A DNA stretch of 50,232 nt from Mesonia sp. (GCA_012964435.1 DTTX01000074.1:40765-90996); one strand, 5' to 3'; positions 25,977 to 34,563 are shown, counted from the stretch's first letter. The notes: generated by a model not told the origin, from the sequence alone. Numbers and translations are program-made.

Positions 25977-26014
25977 TTAATTAATTTAAAAATTGCTGAA
26001 CCAGGATATGTAAA

Positions 26015-26045
26015 CAAAAAAACCCTCTGGAAAATCAGAGGGTTT
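26015..26045 (-). terminator. Intrinsic terminator after the T9SS protein operon
   Basis: AAACCCTCTG/CAGAGGGTTT hairpin with loop ATTTTC and, on the minus strand, a T7 tract. It ends the transcript of the two minus-strand genes at 26070-29037. A near-identical hairpin occurs at 29150-29179. Confidence 0.85.
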
Positions 26046-26069
26046 GAAATACTTATAAAATTTCTAAAA

Positions 26070-26255
26070 TCACTTTTTATTCCTAATACCAAGTATACTT
26101 CCTAAAACTAATCCAACAAGCAGATATTCAGCTATTGGAGCAGCTGCAGCTTCGTCATTAATATCATCTTCAAAACTCGGTAATCCTTGAGCAAAACCAC
26201 TATTTAAAATTCCAAATAAACAGATCACAGCTAAGGTTAATGCAAATTTTTTCAT
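26070..26255 (-). CDS. Exported miniprotein with a PI-motif, membrane helix and basic tail (PID-CTERM-like)
   Basis: 61 residues: signal peptide MKKFALTLAVICLFGILNSGFAQ, a short acidic mature part (LPSFEDDINDEAAA), then a tripartite C-terminus: APIAEY, a hydrophobic helix LLVGLVLGSILG and the basic tail IRNKK. This short motif-helix-Lys/Arg layout resembles the PEP-CTERM/PID-CTERM sorting signals recognised by exosortase-like enzymes in Bacteroidetes; the exact Asp of PID is replaced here (PIAE). With almost nothing between both signals the mature product would be about 15-35 residues. It starts 1 bp after the stop of the T9SS protein gene and shares its promoter and terminator. Role unknown. 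Confidence 0.6.
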   Translation of the reverse strand: MKKFALTLAVICLFGILNSGFAQGLPSFEDDINDEAAAAPIAEYLLVGLVLGSILGIRNKK

Positions 26256-26256
26256 A

Positions 26257-29037
26257 TTATCTCTTTATAAATTTAGATTGAAATTTTTTACCATCTTTTG
26301 CCGTTAGACTTAGAACATAAACTCCGTTTGCAAATGAAGATGTATTAATGGAAACTTGATTTATAGCATTTTCAAAATCTTTCTGATAAACTGTTTGTCC
26401 CAAAATATTTACAACTTTTATATTCATTTCATTTTGGATATCTTCAGGTAATACTACTTGTAATTGGTTTTCAACAGGATTAGGATATAGCTTAATACTT
26501 TGTGAAATATTAAAATCTTTATTATTTAAATTTTGCTCACCAAATACAATACTAAAGCGGTTGTAATCAATACTTGCATCAATTGATTCATCTACCTGAA
26601 AAAAGATTTGATTTGTTCCGCTAGTTAATAATACTTGAGTTTCTAAATAATTATCTTTTAGATAAACCTCTGTATTATCTAAATTTTGAACCTCAACTTC
26701 AAATACATAATTTGAGTATTTATAATTACTAGTAAACAACTGTAATTCTTCATCTTGTTGTGGTTCAGCTCTATATTCGATAGACAAATAGTTATCATCT
26801 TGTATTCTCGCTAAATTTTCATCTAAATTTCCCGGTTTAGTTGCATCGTGAATATCTACTTCAGAATTAAATTCGCTACCAAAATTTATTTTTAAACCGT
26901 CACTTGCTGTTTCTGCATTTGCAAATGCATCTTGAGTATATAATTTTATATGGATAGATTTGGAAGTATTTGCAGATCTAAATAAACTGGTAAATGAAGT
27001 AGGATCGGTTTCTTTTAAAGTTTCATTAAAAACAAGTTCGGGTGTGATCCCTTCTGTACCAGTTCTTACGAAAATTCCCTGCCAAGGTTGAATAAATCCA
27101 TTTGCATCAGATCCGGATGTATTGCTTCCATCAGATAGATCTACGGTAACAAAGGCTCCTCTACCTCCCGGTTGACCTACTGTTGGACTACCTCCTAAAA
27201 ATGGATCCCAAACATAATAGAAACCTGTATCGATATTAGTAGAATTTCTTAATAATAAGTCTACATTTACCGGACATTGGTAAGGATTACCTATAAAATT
27301 ATAATCACCCGCAGTTGTTGTAAAATCTGTAAAAGTTAATTCTCCAACTCCTAATACTCCTTTTGCTCTTAATGTCGTAATTGTTGGTGGTGTAGCATTA
27401 CTAGTTACGTCTATATCTCTACCTCCTCTAACCATTAATCTCCAAGGTTCTCCTATAGTAAGAGTGTTTGAGTTCGTATTTGTAATTGTAAACCAAGATT
27501 TAGTTTGGTTATCAAAACCGTACATAGATGGATTTCCTGAAGGTGAAAAGTCAAAACCATTTGTACCATCAGGGTCATCTATTACACCTGTAATATGTGT
27601 ACCATAGCCCGGACTAGGATTATTATTGTAAGCTGAAGGATTTTCTTGCCAGTTCTCTCTAATAGATGTAGTCGTTTCTACAGGGCTACTTACAAATCTA
27701 AAAGCTCTACGAGGTTGAATATATCTTTCTACAGTTGCTTCACCGGTAACTATAGACCAATTTGGTAACGGACCTAAAACCCCGGTATTTGTTGCATCAC
27801 TTACAAAAACTAGATCTCCATTAATAGTTAGATCACCATCTAATTGTAAAACGTTCTCTACATTTAGTGTAGCACCATTATCGATCGTTAAGTTATGTGC
27901 ATCTAAATCTCCGGTTAAGGTCGTTGTTCCATTTACAATTGAAACATTATCTGTTAAGGTTGAAACACCTACCGGATTTTGTGGACTCCAACTTCCGTTT
28001 TCGTAAATATAAGCTAGACCTGTTGTAAAACTTACAGATACCCAATCACTAAAATTACCGTTACCACAATTTCGTCTTACGTAAAAATCATACGTTGTAT
28101 TTGGAGTAAGACCTGTACCAGTTAAAACAGTAGTTGTCGGGCCAAAAGCAAAACCACTTGTTGATGCGTTTGGAGGGGTATCACCGTCGTTATATAGTAA
28201 AGCTTCCCACCCTGCTGGTTCATTTTCAAAATCCCAAGTAAATGATGCCTCGGTAGGACCAATATCAAAAGTAGTTACATCGTACGGGTTAGCACAATCT
28301 CCAATTCTACCGCTTATAGCATATAAATTAAATACTGCCTCGTCACCACTTGGTGATGTTCTTTCAATAATAATATTATCGACTACTTTACCCTCATTTG
28401 TGATAGAGATATTAAGATCAACTCTATAAAACCTAGGATTATTAGCAGGAGTTTCAACAAAATCTGTAGCTCGTTGTACACGACCAAACCCACCTTCAAC
28501 AAACGGAGTACCATTAAACCAATCAGGAACTGTACCCGAAATTACTTCTGAAGTTCCATCGGTAAAATTGAATGTTACATCGATAGTAGGATTACCATTA
28601 CCACCATTTACCAATAAATATAAATCTGAATAGGTAAAACTATCATTAAAAGTTATAGTTGCCGTTTGTGTATCAAACTCTCCAATTCTCAAAGAATTAT
28701 TTTGATCAAACGGTTTTAATTGAAATTGAATATTAGTATTATTCTGATCTATTATAATACCATCTGAAGGTAAACCTACACCCGTAGCAGGATCACTAGA
28801 GTTAGCTTTCCAGTCTTCAGACATAAATACATAAGCTGCACTTGCATCTACCGTAGCTGTAGTAGAGTTTGCTGCCGGGCCAATACCATTAGCAATAACA
28901 TCAGAATTGAAACCATTAAAATCTACTGTTACATAATCTCCTGTAACCTGAGCACTCGTATTTAAATACCCAAAAAAAGAAAAGACTAAAATAAAACTTA
29001 ATTGTTTTAGATTAATGTGTGAAGTAATTTTTCCCAT
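26257..29037 (-). CDS. Large secreted protein with fibronectin III domain and T9SS type A sorting domain
   Basis: 926 residues. A signal peptide (residues 1-29) precedes a region of beta-sandwich sequence, a fibronectin type III domain at about 252-340 (FTWDFENEPAGWEALLYNDGD to VSVSFTTG), a beta-helix or G8-like stretch with repeated NGTTTLTGDLDAHNLTIDNGATLN and LQLDGDLTINGDL, and a C-terminal type IX secretion sorting domain (SIKLYPNPVENQLQV to FQSKFIKR). T9SS carries such proteins across the outer membrane and anchors them to the surface or releases them. Adhesion or polymer binding is likely, but no catalytic domain is visible. A TAGATTTG -7 box with three phased 9-bp elements lies upstream, so it may belong to the LytTR regulon. 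Confidence 0.87.
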   Translation of the reverse strand: MGKITSHINLKQLSFILVFSFFGYLNTSAQVTGDYVTVDFNGFNSDVIANGIGPAANSTTATVDASAAYVFMSEDWKANSSDPATGVGLPSDGIIIDQNNTNIQFQLKPFDQNNSLRIGEFDTQTATITFNDSFTYSDLYLLVNGGNGNPTIDVTFNFTDGTSEVISGTVPDWFNGTPFVEGGFGRVQRATDFVETPANNPRFYRVDLNISITNEGKVVDNIIIERTSPSGDEAVFNLYAISGRIGDCANPYDVTTFDIGPTEASFTWDFENEPAGWEALLYNDGDTPPNASTSGFAFGPTTTVLTGTGLTPNTTYDFYVRRNCGNGNFSDWVSVSFTTGLAYIYENGSWSPQNPVGVSTLTDNVSIVNGTTTLTGDLDAHNLTIDNGATLNVENVLQLDGDLTINGDLVFVSDATNTGVLGPLPNWSIVTGEATVERYIQPRRAFRFVSSPVETTTSIRENWQENPSAYNNNPSPGYGTHITGVIDDPDGTNGFDFSPSGNPSMYGFDNQTKSWFTITNTNSNTLTIGEPWRLMVRGGRDIDVTSNATPPTITTLRAKGVLGVGELTFTDFTTTAGDYNFIGNPYQCPVNVDLLLRNSTNIDTGFYYVWDPFLGGSPTVGQPGGRGAFVTVDLSDGSNTSGSDANGFIQPWQGIFVRTGTEGITPELVFNETLKETDPTSFTSLFRSANTSKSIHIKLYTQDAFANAETASDGLKINFGSEFNSEVDIHDATKPGNLDENLARIQDDNYLSIEYRAEPQQDEELQLFTSNYKYSNYVFEVEVQNLDNTEVYLKDNYLETQVLLTSGTNQIFFQVDESIDASIDYNRFSIVFGEQNLNNKDFNISQSIKLYPNPVENQLQVVLPEDIQNEMNIKVVNILGQTVYQKDFENAINQVSINTSSFANGVYVLSLTAKDGKKFQSKFIKR

Positions 29038-29072
29038 ATTATAAATTTTTATTACAAAATTATTATGGGCGG

Positions 29073-29080
29073 CAAATCTA
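29073..29080 (-). promoter_or_regulatory. -7 box of the T9SS protein operon
   Basis: TAGATTTG on the minus strand, exact match to TAnnTTTG, giving a start near 29068 and a leader of about 30 nt. The -33 position shows no TTTG but lies within array G. Confidence 0.6.
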
Positions 29081-29088
29081 AATTTTTT

Positions 29089-29139
29089 TATTCGATAAAC
29101 GGTAGGTAACCTTCGATAAATTGCAATTAAATATCGATA
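29089..29139 (-). promoter_or_regulatory. Phased 9-bp repeat array G upstream of the T9SS protein gene
   Basis: On the minus strand TATCGATAT (29139-29131), TATCGAAGG (29118-29110) and TATCGAATA (29097-29089) repeat every 21 bp; the core TTTATCGA is identical in all three. Their places relative to a start near 29068 are about -71, -50 and -29. The first two agree within 2 bp with the operator positions of the small RNA units (-69, -48), and they point toward the gene in the same orientation. Confidence 0.65.
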
Positions 29140-29149
29140 AATAAGTATA

Positions 29150-29179
29150 AAAAAAACCCTCTGAAAATCAGAGGGTTTG
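29150..29179 (-). terminator. Intrinsic terminator after tRNA-Arg
   Basis: AAACCCTCTG-ATTTT-CAGAGGGTTT plus a T8 tract on the minus strand, 13 bp after the tRNA. Similarity to the hairpin at 26015-26045 extends into the flank (ACTTATAAA), so one is a copy of the other. Confidence 0.85.
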
Positions 29180-29191
29180 TAACTTATAAAG

Positions 29192-29265
<74 letters not shown>

Positions 29266-29285
29266 TTTTGCTTTGTAAGCGGTTG

Positions 29286-29315
29286 CAAATATATTAATAC
29301 TTCTGAATAAAACAA
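29286..29315 (-). promoter_or_regulatory. Promoter of tRNA-Arg
   Basis: TTG (29315-29313) and TATATTTG (29293-29286) on the minus strand, 19 bp apart, about 15-20 bp upstream of the mature tRNA end. Good match to the Bacteroidetes consensus. Confidence 0.55.
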
Positions 29316-29384
29316 CACTAATTTCTTCAAAAAATAATGTTGATTTATTAATCAACTCATATTCAGAAAGAAAAAATTTAAAAT

Positions 29385-30746
29385 TTATTTATATTTATTA
29401 ATGTACACCGTTTTTCGATTTAAAAACTCTTTAATTCCGTAAGAAGATAGTTCTCTACCGTAGCCAGATTCTTTTGTACCTCCAAAAGGTAATCTAGGGT
29501 CGCTTTTTACCAAATCGTTCACAAAAACTGCTCCATCTTCAAACTGCGGAATTAAAGCTTTTGCACGCTCATAATCTTCCGTAAAAATGGAAACCCCTAA
29601 CCCAAATACAGATCTATTTACCAAATCGATCGCTTCCATATCAGAATTAAATCGAGTAACCGCAATTAGAGGTCCAAAAGTTTCTTCTTTGAAAATAGGT
29701 GATTTTTTATCGACATTAATAACGATCGTCGGTTCAAAGTATGCTTTGTTTCTTTTACCCCCTAATACAACTTTAGCACCTTTTTTCTTCGATTTTTTTA
29801 ACTGCTCTTCTAATTCTATCGCAAGGTCTTCACGAGCTAAAACACCAATATAAGTATCTTCATCCATCGGATCACCACTTTTTAATTCACGTACTTGAGT
29901 GATAAATTCTTCAACAAATTCTTCATAAATCGATTCTTGCACAATAAGACGTTTTCCAGCAATACAACTTTGTCCCGTATTTTGAAATCTTGCTTGCACG
30001 CAGGTTTTTACCGTTTCAGAAATGTTTGCATCTTCAAAAACCACTAAAGCATTACTTCCGCCTAATTCTAACACAGATTTTTTAATTTCTTCTCCGGCAA
30101 TTGATGCTACAGAACTTCCTGCCGGTTTACTGCCGGTTAGCGTAACCGCTTTTACACGTTTATCTCGAATTACTTGCTCTACTTTTTTACTACCAATTAT
30201 TAAATTTTGAAAACAGCCTTCAGGAAAACCTGCATTTAAGATTGCTTTTTCAATATTTTCTGCACAACGCATCACATTACTTGCGTGTTTTAATAAACCT
30301 ACGTTACCGGCCATTAATGCGGGAGCAATAAAACGAAATACTTGCCAGAAAGGATAATTCCAAGGCATTACTGCTAAAATTACACCTAACGGATCGTAAC
30401 GTACGTAAGATTCTTGAGCGTCTGTCTCGATTATTTCTTTTTGAAGCTGATCTTCAGCATTTTCTGCATAATATTTACATACCCAGGCACATTTTTCTAT
30501 TTCTGCAATAGCTTGCGTAATGGGCTTTCCCATTTCTTTTGTAATGGCCGTGGCGTAATCTTTTTTATTGTTTTTAAGTTCGTCTGCTAATTTTAGCATG
30601 AGCTCCTTTCTTCTGCTGAATGAAGTATGCTTCCAATCTTGAAAAGTCTTATCTGCTTTCTTTATTTTTTTTGAAACATCTGATTTTGAATGAACTTTAA
30701 ATTTTTCAATTTTTTCTCCGTTATATGGGTTAATCGATGTGAGCAT
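29385..30746 (-). CDS. NAD(P)-dependent aldehyde dehydrogenase (succinate-semialdehyde dehydrogenase type)
   Basis: 453 residues, soluble. Conserved features: VMPWNYPFWQ with N130, Rossmann loop TLTGSKPAGSSVA, catalytic base E227 (LELGGSN), catalytic C261 (NTGQSCIAGKRL) and EETFGPL and GLGVSIFT near the C-terminus. Length and the MLTSINPYNGEKI start fit the short SSADH group (GabD/Sad-like), which oxidises succinate semialdehyde to succinate. Substrate preference cannot be told from these residues, so no symbol is given. A single gene with 181 bp of divergent upstream sequence, without clear promoter boxes. Confidence 0.85.
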   Translation of the reverse strand: MLTSINPYNGEKIEKFKVHSKSDVSKKIKKADKTFQDWKHTSFSRRKELMLKLADELKNNKKDYATAITKEMGKPITQAIAEIEKCAWVCKYYAENAEDQLQKEIIETDAQESYVRYDPLGVILAVMPWNYPFWQVFRFIAPALMAGNVGLLKHASNVMRCAENIEKAILNAGFPEGCFQNLIIGSKKVEQVIRDKRVKAVTLTGSKPAGSSVASIAGEEIKKSVLELGGSNALVVFEDANISETVKTCVQARFQNTGQSCIAGKRLIVQESIYEEFVEEFITQVRELKSGDPMDEDTYIGVLAREDLAIELEEQLKKSKKKGAKVVLGGKRNKAYFEPTIVINVDKKSPIFKEETFGPLIAVTRFNSDMEAIDLVNRSVFGLGVSIFTEDYERAKALIPQFEDGAVFVNDLVKSDPRLPFGGTKESGYGRELSSYGIKEFLNRKTVYINKYK

Positions 30747-30927
30747 ATTATGTAGTATTTTCTTTGTATTAATTTCAACTATTCAAGATATAAAACCTAC
30801 GAACGATAGTATTTTCAATTAAGACATATTTAACGAAGCCTACTGTTAACAACTAAGTGTATAAGTTTAAGACTATGGAAACTAAAGATGAATAGGATTA
30901 CGTAAATTTATTAAAAATCACATACTT

Positions 30928-31335
30928 ATGGATGTTCGAGATGAATACTTATTACAGATTAGACCGGAAATCCCTTCAGCAAAAATTTCAGCAAATATGT
31001 CGGCTGAAGAACATTTTCAAAATGCTACCCTACGACCGGTAATTAAGCTACAACACCACTTATTAATAGAAGCATTTAAAAATTATGCAAAGAAACATAA
31101 AAATGTGTTTTTTGAACTTTCTTTAGAAAGAAGATTAATTTATATCGATAACGCGATACATAAAGATCAAAAATTCAGAAATAGTCTTAAAGGAATGATC
31201 ATTGGGCAATTTACTGTTAATGAATATCTTGAATACATAGAAAATTCTTCAGCATTAAATAAAAGAATGATGAATTTGGTTACGCAAAGAATCCAAGACA
31301 GCATTCAACTTTTAGAGCAAGATTATGTTTATTAA
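30928..31335 (+). CDS. Conserved protein of unknown function
   Basis: 135 residues, predicted helical and cytosolic, with no signal peptide or metal motif. It begins MDVRDEYLLQIRPEIPSAKI and has a conserved-looking core EEHFQNATLRPVIKLQHHLLIEAFKNYAKKH. I recall similar proteins in other Flavobacteriaceae but know no function. It lies 21 bp before corA in the same direction, so it is probably cotranscribed with it. The start at ATG 30928 has no better competitor. Confidence 0.7.
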   Translation: MDVRDEYLLQIRPEIPSAKISANMSAEEHFQNATLRPVIKLQHHLLIEAFKNYAKKHKNVFFELSLERRLIYIDNAIHKDQKFRNSLKGMIIGQFTVNEYLEYIENSSALNKRMMNLVTQRIQDSIQLLEQDYVY

Positions 31336-31356
31336 AAATGTACTATTTTTACTTTT

Positions 31357-32439
31357 ATGAGAGTGAGAAGAAAGTATAAAAAGAAGCAGAAGGTTAAAAA
31401 TACCTCTATAAATCAAATCCCGGGTCAGGTAACTTATGTTGGTAATAAAGTTACTGAAAATCCTACGGTTGAGATTATTAATTTTGATAAAGAAAAAGTT
31501 AATCGAGAAAACAGCAATCAAGTTGCCGATGCTTTTCATTACAAGAATAAAGATAGTATCACTTGGATCAATATTAATGGGTTAAACCATACCAATGAAA
31601 TTGAAGAGTTGGGTAAACACTACAACCTTCACCCATTAATTATCGAAGATATCGTAAACACCCAACAACGACCAAAATTTGACGATTTTGATGATTATAT
31701 TTTTGTGGTCGTTAAAATGCTATATCACGATGCTCAAAATGAATTTATAAGCGAACATCTAAGCATTGTTGCCGGTGAAGGATTTGTTCTTACCTTTCAA
31801 GAAGCCGACGGTGATGTTTTTGATGGAGTTCGTGAGCGAATTAATAACGCTAAAGGAAGAATGCGCAATAGCGGTTCAGATTATTTAATGTACGCTTTAA
31901 TAGATGCGATCGTAGATAATTACTTTATTGTTATTGAAAATTTAAGCGATAAAATAGAATCTCTAGAAGATACCTTATTTACACAGGCTGTTGAAGATGA
32001 TATGACGCACGAAATTCAAGATCTTAAACGCGAGGTGTTACGTATTAGAAAAGCAATTTATCCGCTTCGTGAAGTAATTAATCGTCTTGAAAATAGTGAA
32101 CACCAGCTTATCGATGAAAAAACTCATAACTATCTGCGAGATCTTCAAGACCATATTACCCAAATTTCAGAAAATATTGAGATCTATCGAGAAATGATCT
32201 GGGGACTTATGGATATGTATATGACGACTATAAGTAATAAAATGAATGAGGTAATGAAAGTATTAACCATTATGGCAAGTATTTTTATACCGCTAACATT
32301 TATGGCCGGTATTTATGGAATGAATTTTGAATATATTCCTGAGCTTCAATTTAAATACGGGTACTTCTATCTCTGGGGAGCAATGCTTATTGTATTCTTC
32401 TTAATGATCTGGTATTTTAGAAGAAAAAAGTGGCTTTAA
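31357..32439 (+). CDS. corA: CorA-family magnesium/cobalt transporter
   Basis: 360 residues. A large cytosolic alpha/beta domain (containing ITWININGLNHTNEIEELGKHYNLHPLIIEDIVNTQQRPK) is followed by a long helix and two C-terminal membrane helices; the pore signature YGMNF (residues 320-324) closes the first one and the basic tail RRKKWL ends the protein. CorA pentamers carry Mg2+ (also Co2+ or Ni2+) into the cell. It follows the small conserved gene by 21 bp and ends 1 bp before a perfect bidirectional terminator. Confidence 0.95.
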   Translation: MRVRRKYKKKQKVKNTSINQIPGQVTYVGNKVTENPTVEIINFDKEKVNRENSNQVADAFHYKNKDSITWININGLNHTNEIEELGKHYNLHPLIIEDIVNTQQRPKFDDFDDYIFVVVKMLYHDAQNEFISEHLSIVAGEGFVLTFQEADGDVFDGVRERINNAKGRMRNSGSDYLMYALIDAIVDNYFIVIENLSDKIESLEDTLFTQAVEDDMTHEIQDLKREVLRIRKAIYPLREVINRLENSEHQLIDEKTHNYLRDLQDHITQISENIEIYREMIWGLMDMYMTTISNKMNEVMKVLTIMASIFIPLTFMAGIYGMNFEYIPELQFKYGYFYLWGAMLIVFFLMIWYFRRKKWL

Positions 32440-32440
32440 C

Positions 32441-32471
32441 AAAAAAGTGAGGTTAGTAACCTCACTTTTTT
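32441..32471. terminator. Perfect bidirectional terminator between corA and lipoprotein gene
   Basis: A perfect 14-bp palindrome-type hairpin, AAAAAAGTGAGGTTA-G-TAACCTCACTTTTTT, between two convergent genes, with T tracts in both directions. Confidence 0.92.
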
Positions 32472-32494
32472 GTTATTATTTAAAATTTAAATAT

Positions 32495-32983
32495 TTAATT
32501 CTTTTCAAAAGTTAAGTAATCTGTACCGCCATTACCACCGCTAATATCGATTAACTCGATTTTTGAAGATGAATAAGAAAGAATATCCCAATCATCATTC
32601 AAATCTTCAAAATTATTAGATTCAGCAACATTAAAAAAGATATTAAAATCGAGATCACTATCATCCGGGCTATCGTCATCGCTATTACTATCGTTGGTTA
32701 CACTCCAAGTTCCGGTTAATGTAGTTTCACTGTTTGTTGCGATTAAATCTCCGTTACTCGAAAACGTAAAGGTATAACCGGTAAAATGATTGATTTCATT
32801 TTCTCCGGAATCTATAAATTCTGTAATGATCCAATCTCCAGATTGAACATTATTAACAATTTCGTTAATAGTTTCAGAAGAATTACTGGAGCTAGAATCA
32901 TCGTCTTCACTAGAACAAGCTGAAAAAACAATGAAACCAATAAAAATAATCGAAATTCTTAAGGAGGTACGTAAATTCATCAT
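32495..32983 (-). CDS. Lipocalin-like surface lipoprotein
   Basis: 162 residues. Lipoprotein signal with lipobox FSAC (Cys23), followed by CSSEDDDSSSS: a negatively charged stretch right after the Cys is the type of export signal that sends Bacteroidetes lipoproteins to the outer face of the outer membrane. The mature part (SGDWIITEFIDSGENEINHFTGYTFTFSSNGDLIATNSETTLTGTWSV) looks like the lipocalin-like beta-barrel family found in many Flavobacteria. Ligand unknown. Single gene. Confidence 0.78.
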   Translation of the reverse strand: MMNLRTSLRISIIFIGFIVFSACSSEDDDSSSSNSSETINEIVNNVQSGDWIITEFIDSGENEINHFTGYTFTFSSNGDLIATNSETTLTGTWSVTNDSNSDDDSPDDSDLDFNIFFNVAESNNFEDLNDDWDILSYSSSKIELIDISGGNGGTDYLTFEKN

Positions 32984-33018
32984 AATTTAATTTGAAGTTA
33001 ATGATTAAATATAATGAA

Positions 33019-33714
33019 TTATTTGTTTTTCTTTCTTTTTTGATGATCGATATAAATAAAAACTACGTAGATCACAATTCCTGCGCCGCCAATCCAATAT
33101 AGACCGGTTTTGAGTGTTTCAATATTTTCAGCAAACAAGGCAATAGCAGTGGCTAGCGGAACGATACCTAACATTGTTGCGCTAATAAATTTTAGGTATT
33201 TCATTTTCACGCCACCGGCTAAAACACTAATGGCATCGTTCGATAAAAACGGAGAAATCCTGAATAAAACAATACTCCAAAACCCATAATTGCCAACCCA
33301 ATATTTAAGTTTATCGAATGCCTTGTCGCTTATAAATTTATGCAGCGCTTTTTCACTCACGCCAATCCCTATCGAATAACCAATGGTTGAAGCTAAAAAA
33401 ACTCCCGCTGAAGAAATTAAAATTGAAGGAATAGTACCATAAACCAAAGCAGCGGCGATCATAGGTAACCACGATGGGAAAATCACCAAGAACATTTGCA
33501 GTACAATAATTAAAATAATAGCGGCAATTCCCCAGCCTCCAAAACTTTTTATGGTAGAAGAAATTTGCTCTTGTTCTCCAGAAGTTAAGGCTTGCCATAA
33601 ATCATTCATCGCATCTTGAAAATCGGGGTAAACAAAATATAAAATCACTAAACTAACGACTAACGTAAGTGTAAAATATAAAGAACTGTTTTTGGCAATA
33701 TTGGCTGCTTTCAA
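33019..33714 (-). CDS. TVP38/TMEM64-family (VTT/DedA-like) membrane protein
   Basis: 231 residues with about five hydrophobic segments. The VTT domain is clear: AAALVYGTIPSILISSAGVFLASTIGYSIG, FWSIVLFRISPF and LAGGVKMKYLKFISATMLGIVPLATAIALFAE, including the GG and FR motifs. DedA/TMEM64 proteins act as lipid scramblases or flippases, some for undecaprenyl phosphate. The specific lipid is unknown. The basic tail DHQKRKKNK faces the cytosol. It is between truA and the lipoprotein gene on the same strand. Confidence 0.87.
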   Translation of the reverse strand: MKAANIAKNSSLYFTLTLVVSLVILYFVYPDFQDAMNDLWQALTSGEQEQISSTIKSFGGWGIAAIILIIVLQMFLVIFPSWLPMIAAALVYGTIPSILISSAGVFLASTIGYSIGIGVSEKALHKFISDKAFDKLKYWVGNYGFWSIVLFRISPFLSNDAISVLAGGVKMKYLKFISATMLGIVPLATAIALFAENIETLKTGLYWIGGAGIVIYVVFIYIDHQKRKKNK

Positions 33715-33777
33715 TTTTTGTTGAATTTTCTCGAAATTAACAAACCAAAAACGAAAATTTCCTAAATAAATATCAAA

Positions 33778-34563
33778 TTAATCTTCTAATTGCACTTCAT
33801 TTAAAATTAATCCCGAAGGTTGCGCAATGTGTTCGAGTTTAATTCTATTTTCTGCGTTTAGGGTTTGTTTGATAAAATCGAGATCGACCTCTCCTCTGCC
33901 CAAATCAAACAAAGCGCCCATCATTAACCTAATTTGGTATCGCTTAAAACCTTTTCCTTTAATTTTTAAAACGTAGCTTTTCTCAGGGAAAAAATTTGCG
34001 GTGTAAATATCATTTTCGCTAAGTTCACAAAAATCTATTTTTCCCTGCGTTATCGTTTCGGGTTTAGGTCGAAAGGCATACGACCAAAAATCGTGTTCTC
34101 CTTCAAACAATTTAGCGCCTTGCTGCATTAATTCAATATTTAATTCGTGCTTAAAATACGTCATAAACGGCGCAGCAAACGGATGAAACTTTTCATTAAA
34201 AGCGAAAAAATATAAATATTCTTTTTGCTTAGGATGATTAATAATGTTGAAATCTTTATTGGTTTCAGCAATACTCAAAGCACGAATATCTGGCGGAAGA
34301 TTTTTATTGAAAAGCGGTAAAAATTCATCCAGATCAAGCGGACTTTCATCTACAAAAAGTTCTACATAAGTTTGGTTTACAGATACTTTTGCATCGGTTC
34401 TACCGGAAGCTAATAACTTAAAATTCTTTCTTCCCAAAACAAAAGCTACCGTACGTTCAACCATACGTTCGACGGTGATTACATCGGGCTGCTTTTGCCA
34501 ACCGTGAAAACGAAAACCTAAATATTGAAGTTTAATAAGGTAATAATACCGGATGCGCTGCAT
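33778..34563 (-). CDS. truA: tRNA pseudouridine synthase A
   Basis: I use the ATG at 34563 (MQRIRYYYLIKLQYLGFRFHGWQ), which matches the usual TruA N-terminus; an ATG 24 bp upstream would add eight residues. That gives 261 residues. The catalytic Asp is in LLASGRTDAKVSV (D57), and LYFFAF, FEGEHDFWSYAF and FKRYQIRLMMGALFDLGRGEV are conserved family blocks. The enzyme makes pseudouridine at positions 38-40 of tRNA. The C-terminus IAQPSGLILNEVQ is complete. Confidence 0.92.
   Translation of the reverse strand: MQRIRYYYLIKLQYLGFRFHGWQKQPDVITVERMVERTVAFVLGRKNFKLLASGRTDAKVSVNQTYVELFVDESPLDLDEFLPLFNKNLPPDIRALSIAETNKDFNIINHPKQKEYLYFFAFNEKFHPFAAPFMTYFKHELNIELMQQGAKLFEGEHDFWSYAFRPKPETITQGKIDFCELSENDIYTANFFPEKSYVLKIKGKGFKRYQIRLMMGALFDLGRGEVDLDFIKQTLNAENRIKLEHIAQPSGLILNEVQLED

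Noticed and set aside
30801-30839. TAACGAAGC and GAACGATAG as another phased operator between the aldehyde dehydrogenase gene and the 30928 gene
   Set aside because: The spacing is not 21 bp or a multiple, and no further in-phase element is found.
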